Both the position numbers and the translations under genes were made by a program. A stretch of DNA of 5,232 bases from Patescibacteria group bacterium (GTDB lineage: Bacteria; Patescibacteriota; Microgenomatia; UBA12405; JAHJSD01). The DNA lies in assembly GCA_018830585.1 (NCBI GenBank), contig JAHJSD010000048.1:1-5232 (forward strand). Reading direction: 5' to 3'. The stretch's first letter is position 1, and the number at the start of each line of letters is the position of its first letter. A model generated the notes under the pieces. That model did not search any database, was not told the origin of the DNA, and worked only from the letters and a program-made list of their open reading frames with translations. Positions 1 to 4,646 of the stretch are shown here, piece after piece.

Positions 1-2
1 CC

Positions 3-1037
3 GAATTAGAAGAGCTGATTATTAAAAATATTGCCAACTACGACTCCGGCGTGGACCAAGGAAAATCAATGGCCATTGACAGTATTAGCACCGGAAGTTC
101 GCTGGCAGGACAAGCGGAAAATTGGGATACGGGAACGCCGCCGACCACCTCTGGAACTAATGACCAATTACCAATTTCCAATTTCCAAAATAATGAAGGG
201 GGGCAGCTAACTCTAACCGATGACTTAGTTCTGGCCTCCAATTTAATTATTCAAGGAAAGGCCACTATCGAAGAGGCTTTTGTCAACAAACACCTTTTGG
301 TGGGCAACATCGCCATTACCGAAAATACCATTTCCACCTTGGCCGATACTCTTTATATTCAGCCGTCCGGAACGGGCAAAATTGATTTATTGGCCGGAGT
401 GATGATCATTGAAGATAACGGCAGTGTTGCTATTAACGGCAATTTGACTGTCAACGGTAAAATAATCGCCCAGGAATATCAAGGTGAAGGCGGCAATTTC
501 GCGGTGAATTTAGCCAGTCCTACTTCCGCAGCCACCTCGGAGGAGTCAGAGCCCACCTCCGAGGAGTCTGCGAGCACCTTTGGTAAAATGATGATCAAAG
601 GCTTTGACGGCAAAACGGTCGCCTCAATTGACGCCACCGGCTCGGCCCGCTTTACCGGAGATTTAACCGCCTCGGGAAACGCCACTTTTGCAAAAGTAAA
701 TATCGCTACCGCATCGGCAGAAACGATTATCGCCGGTTCTAATTTTGGCGAAATGGCTGCCGATTTTGCTAAAATAAGAACTAACGCTACTGCCGGTGAA
801 GGAATTATTCCGGCCGGAAAAACCGAAGTGATTATTTATACCGAAAAACTGACTCAAGGCTCATTAGTTTATATCACGCCGGCCTCGGATACGGAAAACA
901 AGGTTTTGTTTGTCAAAGAAAAAGTGATCGTTCCGTCATCCGGACAACCGGATCAACTCGATTCTAACTATTTCGCCGTGGCGATCAAAGGAGCCTTAAC
1001 CAAAGAGATCAAATTTAATTGGTGGATTATCAATTAG
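3..1037 (+). CDS. Stalk/fibre-like surface protein, C-terminal part (5' end outside window)
   Basis: The frame is open from the first bases of the window (ELEELIIKNIANYDSG precedes the GTG at 51), so the gene begins upstream and 344 C-terminal residues are visible. An acidic, possibly coiled-coil end leads into a Gly/Thr/Asn-rich region. Residues ~66-155 are short alternating beta segments (LTLTDDLVLASNLIIQG, GSVAINGNLTVNGKI) of the kind seen in beta-helical or fibre shafts. A low-complexity double heptad (TSEESE, PTSEES) lies at ~178-189, followed by a second shaft-like stretch (FTGDLTASGNATFAKVN). Residues ~257-344 form a compact end domain (IPAGKTEVIIYTEKL, SLVYITPASDT, YFAVAIKGA, FNWWIIN) that I associate with C-termini of CPR surface proteins. 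The role is probably structural or adhesive outside the cell; no catalytic motif is visible. The family assignment is from memory of the style, not a search. It could also be a phage-tail-like fibre. Confidence 0.75.
   Translation, partial: ELEELIIKNIANYDSGVDQGKSMAIDSISTGSSLAGQAENWDTGTPPTTSGTNDQLPISNFQNNEGGQLTLTDDLVLASNLIIQGKATIEEAFVNKHLLVGNIAITENTISTLADTLYIQPSGTGKIDLLAGVMIIEDNGSVAINGNLTVNGKIIAQEYQGEGGNFAVNLASPTSAATSEESEPTSEESASTFGKMMIKGFDGKTVASIDATGSARFTGDLTASGNATFAKVNIATASAETIIAGSNFGEMAADFAKIRTNATAGEGIIPAGKTEVIIYTEKLTQGSLVYITPASDTENKVLFVKEKVIVPSSGQPDQLDSNYFAVAIKGALTKEIKFNWWIIN
532..573 (+). repeat. 21-nt tandem duplication inside the stalk gene
   Basis: Two 21-nt units (532-552 and 553-573) encode ATSEESE and PTSEESA. 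The core CCTCGGAGG (535-543) of the first and CCTCCGAGG (556-564) of the second are also reverse complements, so they can form a 9-bp stem with a 12-nt loop. In the protein it is a short acidic, Ser-rich, probably disordered hinge between two beta-rich segments. Confidence 0.75.
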
Positions 1038-1049
1038 CAAAGCTAATTG
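1031..1049 (+). repeat. Perfect hairpin spanning the stop codon of the stalk gene
   Basis: CAATTAGC (1031-1038), loop AAA, GCTAATTG (1042-1049): a perfect 8-bp stem containing the TAG stop (1035-1037). No T-run follows, so it is not a classical intrinsic terminator. It may protect the mRNA 3' end. Confidence 0.6.
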
Positions 1050-1056
1050 AAAATTC

Positions 1057-1088
1057 CCCCGAACAAATTGCTACGCAATTTAACGGGG
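1057..1088 (+). repeat. Two-part hairpin downstream of the stalk gene
   Basis: CCCCG (1057-1061) pairs with CGGGG (1084-1088), and inside it AAATTGC (1065-1071) pairs with GCAATTT (1075-1081) around loop TAC; a small internal loop separates the stems. That gives 12 bp in all. It lies 20 nt after the stop codon and could end or stabilise the transcript, but the sequence after it is not T-rich. Confidence 0.6.
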
Positions 1089-1135
1089 CAGGCAATAACC
1101 AAATTACAAGATACAAACAATGACCAATAATCAAA

Positions 1136-1167
1136 CTTCAAACAAGAGAAAAAACCATCGTTTGAAG
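1136..1167 (+). repeat. Inverted repeat with 16-nt loop
   Basis: CTTCAAAC (1136-1143) and GTTTGAAG (1160-1167) are perfect reverse complements. The surrounding text (ACAAGATACAAACAATGACC before it, GGAAATTGG at 1172-1180 after it) resembles dispersed intergenic repeats I recall from CPR genomes. Function unknown. Confidence 0.5.
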
Positions 1168-1193
1168 AATTGGAAATTGGTTCTTGAGATTTG

Positions 1194-1213
1194 CCTGCCT
1201 GCCGGCAGGCAGG
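1194..1213. repeat. 20-nt perfect palindrome
   Basis: CCTGCCTGCC followed directly by GGCAGGCAGG is a perfect, loopless 20-bp palindrome made of a repeated CCTG/CAGG unit. It is GC-rich in otherwise AT-rich surroundings and looks like a dispersed palindromic element, not a gene-specific operator. Confidence 0.75.
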
Positions 1214-1240
1214 TATGGCAATTCATTCTTAATTCGTAAA

Positions 1241-1260
1241 AAGTAACAAGTAACAGGTAA
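1241..1260 (+). repeat. Short tandem AAGTAAC repeat
   Basis: AAGTAAC occurs twice head to tail (1241-1247, 1248-1254), followed by the related AGGTAA. This is a minor simple repeat within the spacer between the two large genes. Confidence 0.5.
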
Positions 1261-1297
1261 TTAGCAATTTTTTAAAATATACAGATTTCGCGCTTGT

Positions 1298-1364
1298 TGT
1301 CATTGCGAGCGAACGCGAAGCAATCTCGTCTATTGTCATTGCGAGCGAATGCGAAGCAATCTCG
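1298..1364 (+). repeat. Two direct copies of a 31-nt dispersed palindromic repeat
   Basis: TGTCATTGCGAGCGAA plus GCGAAGCAATCTCG occurs at 1298-1328 and 1334-1364, with 30 of 31 positions identical (C1314 versus T1350). Each unit has ATTGC/GCAAT ends that can fold. I recognise the CATTGCGAG...GAAGCAATCTC type as a widespread REP/MITE-like repeat in many bacteria. No transposase is present in the window. Confidence 0.8.
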
Positions 1365-1369
1365 TTTTT

Positions 1370-1415
1370 AGATTGTTTCGTCCCCCGATATATCATCGGG
1401 CTCCTCGCAATGACA
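1370..1415 (-). repeat. Third, inverted copy of the CATTGCGAG-type repeat with internal hairpin
   Basis: On the minus strand this reads TGTCATTGCGAG at one end and CGAAACAATCT at the other, inverted relative to the two copies upstream. Its middle holds a hairpin, CCCGAT (1384-1389) with ATCGGG (1395-1400). The ATG at 1410-1412, which extends the next reading frame upstream, is part of this repeat and is unlikely to be the real start. Confidence 0.75.
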
Positions 1416-1453
1416 ATTAGACTAACCAGCGTCAACTGCGAAACTTGTGAAAC

Positions 1454-1459
1454 AGGAAG
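1454..1459 (+). promoter_or_regulatory. Ribosome binding site deciding the start at 1470
   Basis: AGGAAG (1454-1459) lies 10 nt before ATG 1470. It favours that start over the in-frame ATG at 1410, which lies in a dispersed repeat and would add 20 residues ahead of an otherwise typical signal sequence. Confidence 0.6.
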
Positions 1460-1469
1460 CATCTCAACT

Positions 1470-3539
1470 ATGAAAAACTATTCCCGTTTTCTTAAAAAAC
1501 ACCATCTTAAATTTTTAGTCCTGGCCTATTTAGGCCTGAACTTTTTCTTGCTTAACAGAATCTCTAACAAACTGTCAAGCTACGCCATAGACAGCCGGCC
1601 CGACGGGGAAATTATTCCCAGTCAGGGAACCGACTTCCTTTACCAAGCGCAAACCGGATCAGGAACAATTCTTTTCGGCGACAAAAAAGAGCCTGAAAAA
1701 AGCTTAGTCCGTTTGCAGAAAAACGGCACCTTTATTGAAATGGTCTTTGTCAGCCAGGAGCAAAGACAAGAGGCCAACCTCTTTTTATCACTAATCCGCA
1801 GTCTCTCTTCGCTCTTCGGCGGCAGAAACACCGGAAGAAATCCCGGCTCAAAACCAGAGTTAGTCAATCAGGCGAAAACAATCAAGATCAACCGTGCCGA
1901 AATAGAAAAAGACACTGATCTCAACTATCAGGTCCAAGACAAGAGCCTTAAAGAGGAAATTGTCATTCACCGGCCAAGTGAAATTAAAAATTATCAATTT
2001 GAAATTCGTTTGGGAGGGTTGTTTCCTAAAAAAGATCCCGAGAACGGACTCTGGTATTTTTACCGGACCGATAACAACCGGCCAATGTTCTTTATCCCCC
2101 AGTCTTTTATGACCGATAGCAATTCTGAAAGGTCGGAAGAAATCCAGATAGAAATTAGAAAAAAACGAAAAGGTTATCTTTTAAAGATGGAGCCAGATTA
2201 TCAGTGGCTTCATGATCCTAAAAGAGCCTATCCGGTAATCATTGATCCCACCTTATCTTTCATCGCTGACTCAAGTACGGCTCGCTACTATATTGCTCCG
2301 ATAGTGCAGATAGAAAGAGGCCAAAGGCAAATATGGGCCAGTAAAGTATTGGAACATATTCCTTCCGGAGTCAGCACTGCCTCAATAATGTCAAATCCCT
2401 ATAAGATATGGTGTCTTACCTGGGTTGAAGCAGAAGACAGTGTTCATCAGGCTATCCAGAAAGACGCTGAAATTAAACTAATACCCTTTTTTAACAGTAA
2501 TGGCGATTATTTAGGCCTTAATGCTTCTGTTTCGCAATTAACAACAGAAAATAGAAATAAAATAAATACTTGGTTGAATGCAAAAGCCGTTCCCACTGAT
2601 TGGATTACTAATTCCCACAATATCGGGGATGTAATTGGATATACAATCAGGACTCTTCAGGTCGCTCAAATGTTAAAAAATGATTATCCGGGATTGGATT
2701 TGCAAATGGCTGTTGGCGATATTGAAACAGCAAAGTATCAAAGGATTAAAACCTGGATGGAAGAAAATAATATTGATACCGGCGATTTTACTCCTTCTTC
2801 TACTGTCAACCGGATTATCAAAAGGATAATCGCTCAATATAAATGGGAGTCGCTACCTGTGTTAGGGAAGGGAAATAGTATCACTGAAAATGGGTCAATA
2901 AGCGATAATTTTGACCGCGCTGACAGCACTGATCTTGGCGCTAATTGGAGCGAAGATACAGGGGATTGGAGCATTTTAACTAATACATTGGCTTTTACGA
3001 ATTACCTTTATAGAAATGATTATTACAAAGTTCGTTGGGTAGGAGCACCGCTTAGTTCCAGCGATAATTATGTTCAGGCTACTGTCAATATTAACGCAAC
3101 TGATATCTATAATGAACCAGGGCCGGGCGTGCGACTGGCAGTCGGCACAGGCGATGCTAATTCAGATGGCTACGGCGCCTTACCGTGGTATGGTGGTGCT
3201 TTTTATCTCTTACGATTTGATGACAGCGTTGAAACCATATTAGGTTCTTGGGGAGTTCCAGCGGCCCAATCTTATACGATTAGAATAGAAGCAGAAGGTT
3301 CAACCATCAGAATGAAAATAGATGGGACTGAACGAGCTTCAGTCACTGATGCAACTTATAGTTCGGGCGGAATTGGTTGTTTCTATGGAGCATGGAGTAA
3401 TGCAGACGCTGATGACTATATAGATAACTGGGAAGCAGATGATTTGGTGTCTCCGCCCACCCCCACTCCCACCAACACCCCCGCCCCCGGACCGTTCAAA
3501 TTCGAAGGAGTAAAAATGGAAGGGGTAAAGATTGATTAA
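1470..3539 (+). CDS. Secreted multidomain protein: WapA/Rhs-like module, novel middle domain, LamG-like domain
   Basis: This gene encodes 689 residues. A basic N-terminus and hydrophobic segment (~14-30, FLVLAYLGLNFFLL) mark export or membrane anchoring. Residues ~175-264 resemble the module before repeats in WapA/Rhs-type secreted proteins: a predicted-property segment ending in YLLKMEPDYQWLHDPKRAYP and VIIDPTLSF. Residues ~265-475 are not recognised; they include CLTWVEAEDSVHQAIQ and mixed helices (TIRTLQVAQML, VNRIIKRIIAQY). Residues ~478-660 (DNFDRADSTDLGANW, IRIEAEGSTIRMKIDGTE, GGIGCFYG) look like a concanavalin/LamG-type jelly roll that could bind glycans. A Pro/Thr linker (661-674) leads to the repeated tail EGVKMEGVKID. 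I chose ATG 1470 for its ribosome site and because the signal sequence follows at once. A surface adhesion role is inferred; no catalytic residues are evident. Confidence 0.8.
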   Translation: MKNYSRFLKKHHLKFLVLAYLGLNFFLLNRISNKLSSYAIDSRPDGEIIPSQGTDFLYQAQTGSGTILFGDKKEPEKSLVRLQKNGTFIEMVFVSQEQRQEANLFLSLIRSLSSLFGGRNTGRNPGSKPELVNQAKTIKINRAEIEKDTDLNYQVQDKSLKEEIVIHRPSEIKNYQFEIRLGGLFPKKDPENGLWYFYRTDNNRPMFFIPQSFMTDSNSERSEEIQIEIRKKRKGYLLKMEPDYQWLHDPKRAYPVIIDPTLSFIADSSTARYYIAPIVQIERGQRQIWASKVLEHIPSGVSTASIMSNPYKIWCLTWVEAEDSVHQAIQKDAEIKLIPFFNSNGDYLGLNASVSQLTTENRNKINTWLNAKAVPTDWITNSHNIGDVIGYTIRTLQVAQMLKNDYPGLDLQMAVGDIETAKYQRIKTWMEENNIDTGDFTPSSTVNRIIKRIIAQYKWESLPVLGKGNSITENGSISDNFDRADSTDLGANWSEDTGDWSILTNTLAFTNYLYRNDYYKVRWVGAPLSSSDNYVQATVNINATDIYNEPGPGVRLAVGTGDANSDGYGALPWYGGAFYLLRFDDSVETILGSWGVPAAQSYTIRIEAEGSTIRMKIDGTERASVTDATYSSGGIGCFYGAWSNADADDYIDNWEADDLVSPPTPTPTNTPAPGPFKFEGVKMEGVKID
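3456..3488 (-). other. G-quadruplex-capable run on the minus strand
   Basis: The + strand has C-runs of 3, 5, 3, 5 and 5 bases at 3456-3458, 3460-3464, 3468-3470, 3478-3482 and 3484-3488, separated by 1, 3, 7 and 1 bases. The minus strand therefore fits the G3+N1-7 quadruplex pattern. It encodes the Pro/Thr linker of the secreted protein, so codon choice alone may explain it. Confidence 0.55.
3504..3533 (+). repeat. 15-nt tandem repeat encoding the C-terminal EGVK tail
   Basis: 3504-3518 and 3519-3533 match at 12 of 15 positions and encode EGVKM and EGVKI, immediately before the final Asp and the TAA stop. The repeat follows the Pro/Thr linker, so it forms a short separate C-terminal tail. 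Confidence 0.65.
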
Positions 3540-3583
3540 AACCAATAAAAAGCTGGGCCGTGTTCAGATAAAAAGATAAAAAC

Positions 3584-4384
3584 ATGAAAAAAACGAAAAG
3601 TATCACCCAAAAAACAATAATCGACCAGTTAGTTCAAAAAACTTACCGGGAGTTAGCCCAAAGCCAAAAACCTCAAGCCAAATCCAGGGTCTGGAAAACC
3701 AGTCAAGGTTACAAATTTCTAATTCCTTGGTCAAACGCGGCTCTTTTAAGAATCCTTATAAGAAAAGTCAGTTCCGTTCTGCCTAGGTCTGAATACCGAG
3801 CCAAAGCTCAAGTTGATGATGCCGCCCGTTCTGTGCTCGCCAACATTGAAGAAGGCTGGAAAAGACCGACTACCAGCGAGTATCTCCAATTCTTAGGATA
3901 CTCCCAAGGCAGTTTGGAAGAAGTCAAAGGTGACGTGGAAAGATTTTTACAAGACGAATTTTTAAAATCGGTACCAAAATCCGGCCTAAAAGACCTGGGA
4001 ATTGATCTTGGAGACTGGGGTCTTTGGATCCGTGATCCTTTAAATTCCCCTAAAATCCTTTCTTTTCCTTTAAAAAAGAATGGAGCCCCACGAACTGATG
4101 TCCGTGGTACCTCTCATTGCCCTGGCGGGGCGAACATCCCGTACCAGAAGACCAATTCATCCACGGGTTTGCACCCGTGGTCTTCTTGGTACTGGGATAA
4201 AGGAGGCGGCAGGAACTTAAAGGAAATCAAAGGAAAAGATATCAGCTACCAGCAACTTATCGAGTTGATTAACAAGACTGACTGGCACTTAAAGAGACTG
4301 GTTCAATCTTTAGAAAAAAAGCTAAATCAGGACCAAAAGGCTTATCAGACAGAAAGAGCCAGAATTAAAAACAAAATCAGATAG
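3584..4384 (+). CDS. Four-helix-bundle protein (23S rRNA intervening-sequence/Avd-like fold) with suffix domain
   Basis: This gene encodes 266 residues. Residues ~48-130 fit the four-helix-bundle (S23/IVP) family: the pattern Q..DAARSVLANIEEGWKRP (77-96), YLQFLGYSQGSLEEVKGDVERF and a helical start. The C-terminal helix (~220-260, LIELINKTDWHLKRLVQSLEKK) resembles the 'four helix bundle suffix' domain. Between them, DPLNSPKILSFPLKKN leads to about 39 residues (~167-205, Gly/Pro/Ser/Trp-rich, with CPGGA and SSWYW) encoded by a palindromic DNA element inserted in frame. The family's role is unknown; relatives lie in 23S rRNA intervening sequences, and Avd, of the same fold, works with reverse transcriptase in diversity-generating retroelements. 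No reverse transcriptase is seen here. Length exceeds the usual ~120-200 residues because of the N-terminal ~45 residues and the insertion. No clear ribosome site precedes ATG 3584. Confidence 0.8.
   Translation: MKKTKSITQKTIIDQLVQKTYRELAQSQKPQAKSRVWKTSQGYKFLIPWSNAALLRILIRKVSSVLPRSEYRAKAQVDDAARSVLANIEEGWKRPTTSEYLQFLGYSQGSLEEVKGDVERFLQDEFLKSVPKSGLKDLGIDLGDWGLWIRDPLNSPKILSFPLKKNGAPRTDVRGTSHCPGGANIPYQKTNSSTGLHPWSSWYWDKGGGRNLKEIKGKDISYQQLIELINKTDWHLKRLVQSLEKKLNQDQKAYQTERARIKNKIR
4083..4197 (+). repeat. Palindromic element inserted in frame in the four-helix-bundle gene
   Basis: It contains two 20-nt hairpins of the same plan, 8-bp arms with a 4-nt loop and CCACG...CGTGG ends. One is 4088-4107 (loop TGAT, one A/C mismatch); the other is 4161-4180 (CCACGGGT, TTGC, ACCCGTGG, perfect). 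A larger stem encloses the second: 4138-4154 pairs with 4178-4196 except for bulged T4187 and T4193. The two stems share TGG at 4178-4180 and so are alternative folds. GGTACC at 4106-4111 can also pair with GTACC at 4141-4145. The element keeps the frame open, like Rickettsia palindromic elements. Exact ends are uncertain. Confidence 0.7.
4198..4233 (+). repeat. Coding copy of a repeat that recurs after the gene
   Basis: 4198-4233 matches 4391-4426: TAAAGGAGGC, AGGAA, TAAAGGAA and AAAGGA are identical, with substitutions between the blocks. Here it encodes DKGGGRNLKEIKG within the four-helix-bundle protein. AGGA/AAAGGA blocks recur about every 10 nt, like the array downstream. Confidence 0.65.
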
Positions 4385-4387
4385 AAT

Positions 4388-4522
4388 AAATAAAGGAGGC
4401 TATAGGAATCTAAAGGAATTTAAAGGAGTCTACTCAGAAGTCAATTCCTTTAGTTTCATAGGTTCCTATGAGATCCTTTAAAGTCTTTTATGTTCCTTTA
4501 GATTTCTTTAAAGTCCTTTAAC
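4388..4522. repeat. Inverted array of 10-nt TCCTTTA repeats
   Basis: On the + strand eight consecutive units run from 4445: TTCCTTTAGT, TTCATAGG (8 nt), TTCCTATGAG, ATCCTTTAAA, GTCTTTTATG, TTCCTTTAGA, TTTCTTTAAA, GTCCTTTAAC. The left arm, 4388-4430, carries the same decamer in reverse orientation (AAAGGAGGCT, ATAGGAATCT, AAAGGAATTT, AAAGGAGTCT). CTAAAGGAATT (4410-4420) pairs perfectly with AATTCCTTTAG (4443-4453), and the arms 4391-4431 and 4470-4512 can pair imperfectly over about 40 nt. CATAGG-TT-CCTATG (4457-4470) forms a further small hairpin. The 10-nt spacing matches about one DNA helical turn. Function unknown: possible terminator-like RNA structure, protein-binding array or mobile repeat. 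Confidence 0.75.
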
Positions 4523-4646
4523 TATGAAAATTAAAACAACCCGGGAAACAAAAGAAAGGCTAAAAGAAAATAGAAGAAAGAAAGTTCTGCTTCCTAAATT
4601 CTTCTATATTCCTTTAGATTCCTTTAACAATGAAAATTAAAACCAA
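4493..4646 (+). repeat. Duplicated leader: TTCCTTTAGA...TTTAAC.ATGAAAATTAAAAC
   Basis: Copy A (4493-4537) and copy B (4609-4643) share TTCCTTTAGATT, CTTTAAC and ATGAAAATTAAAAC; copy A has about one extra decamer. The 4538-4608 stretch between them is purine-rich with no other repeat that I see. Copy B lies just before the DUF2341 gene. The copies suggest a local duplication or two insertions of one element. Confidence 0.6.
4524..4640 (+). CDS. Possible 38-residue basic small protein
   Basis: ATG 4524 opens a 38-codon frame ending at TAA 4638-4640 (starts MKIKTTRETKERLKENRRKK, ends PLDSFNNEN). The N-terminal half is strongly basic and could be helical. Its last ten codons are encoded by the decamer repeat and no ribosome site precedes it, so it may be chance. 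I recognise no family. Confidence 0.2.
   Translation: MKIKTTRETKERLKENRRKKVLLPKFFYIPLDSFNNEN

Larger units (their letters stand above)
1038..1469. other. Gene-free repeat-rich spacer
   Basis: These 432 bases hold no convincing gene. They contain two hairpins after the stalk gene, an inverted repeat, a 20-nt palindrome, a tandem heptamer and three copies of a CATTGCGAG-type repeat. Short minus-strand frames here are made of repeat sequence and lack coding character. I see no strong promoter; the AT-rich stretch at about 1266-1281 is a possible -10 region without a clear -35. Confidence 0.7.
4385..4646. other. Repeat-built spacer between the four-helix-bundle and DUF2341 genes
   Basis: These 262 bases are mostly decamer array (4388-4522) and duplicated leader (4493-4646). 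A weak -10-like TATATT sits at 4605-4610, about 37 nt before the DUF2341 start, without a convincing -35. Apart from the possible 38-codon frame, no gene is seen. Confidence 0.55.

Noticed and set aside
51..53. GTG at 51 as the start of the first gene
   Set aside because: The frame is open to the window edge with protein-like sequence, and no ribosome site precedes 51; the gene is cut by the window.
38..857. Minus-strand frames at 38-241, 479-685 and 663-857
   Set aside because: They lie opposite the stalk gene and show no motif or ribosome site.
1057..1088. Intrinsic terminator after the stalk gene
   Set aside because: The stem is good but followed by CAGGCAATAACC, not a T-run, so it is kept only as a hairpin.
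1298..1415. CRISPR array
   Set aside because: Two direct copies with a 5-nt gap and one inverted copy do not give repeat-spacer structure, and no cas gene is present.
1229..1462. Minus-strand 77-codon frame over the spacer
   Set aside because: It is composed of the CATTGCGAG repeat copies, giving the repeated peptide EIASxSLAMT; no coding support.
1410..1469. N-terminal extension of the secreted protein from ATG 1410
   Set aside because: The ATG lies in a dispersed repeat, the 20 added residues do not resemble a signal sequence, and ATG 1470 has a ribosome site and a typical signal start.
4198..4427. Template/variable repeat pair of a diversity-generating retroelement
   Set aside because: Differences between the copies are not confined to adenines, one copy is non-coding, and no reverse transcriptase is present.
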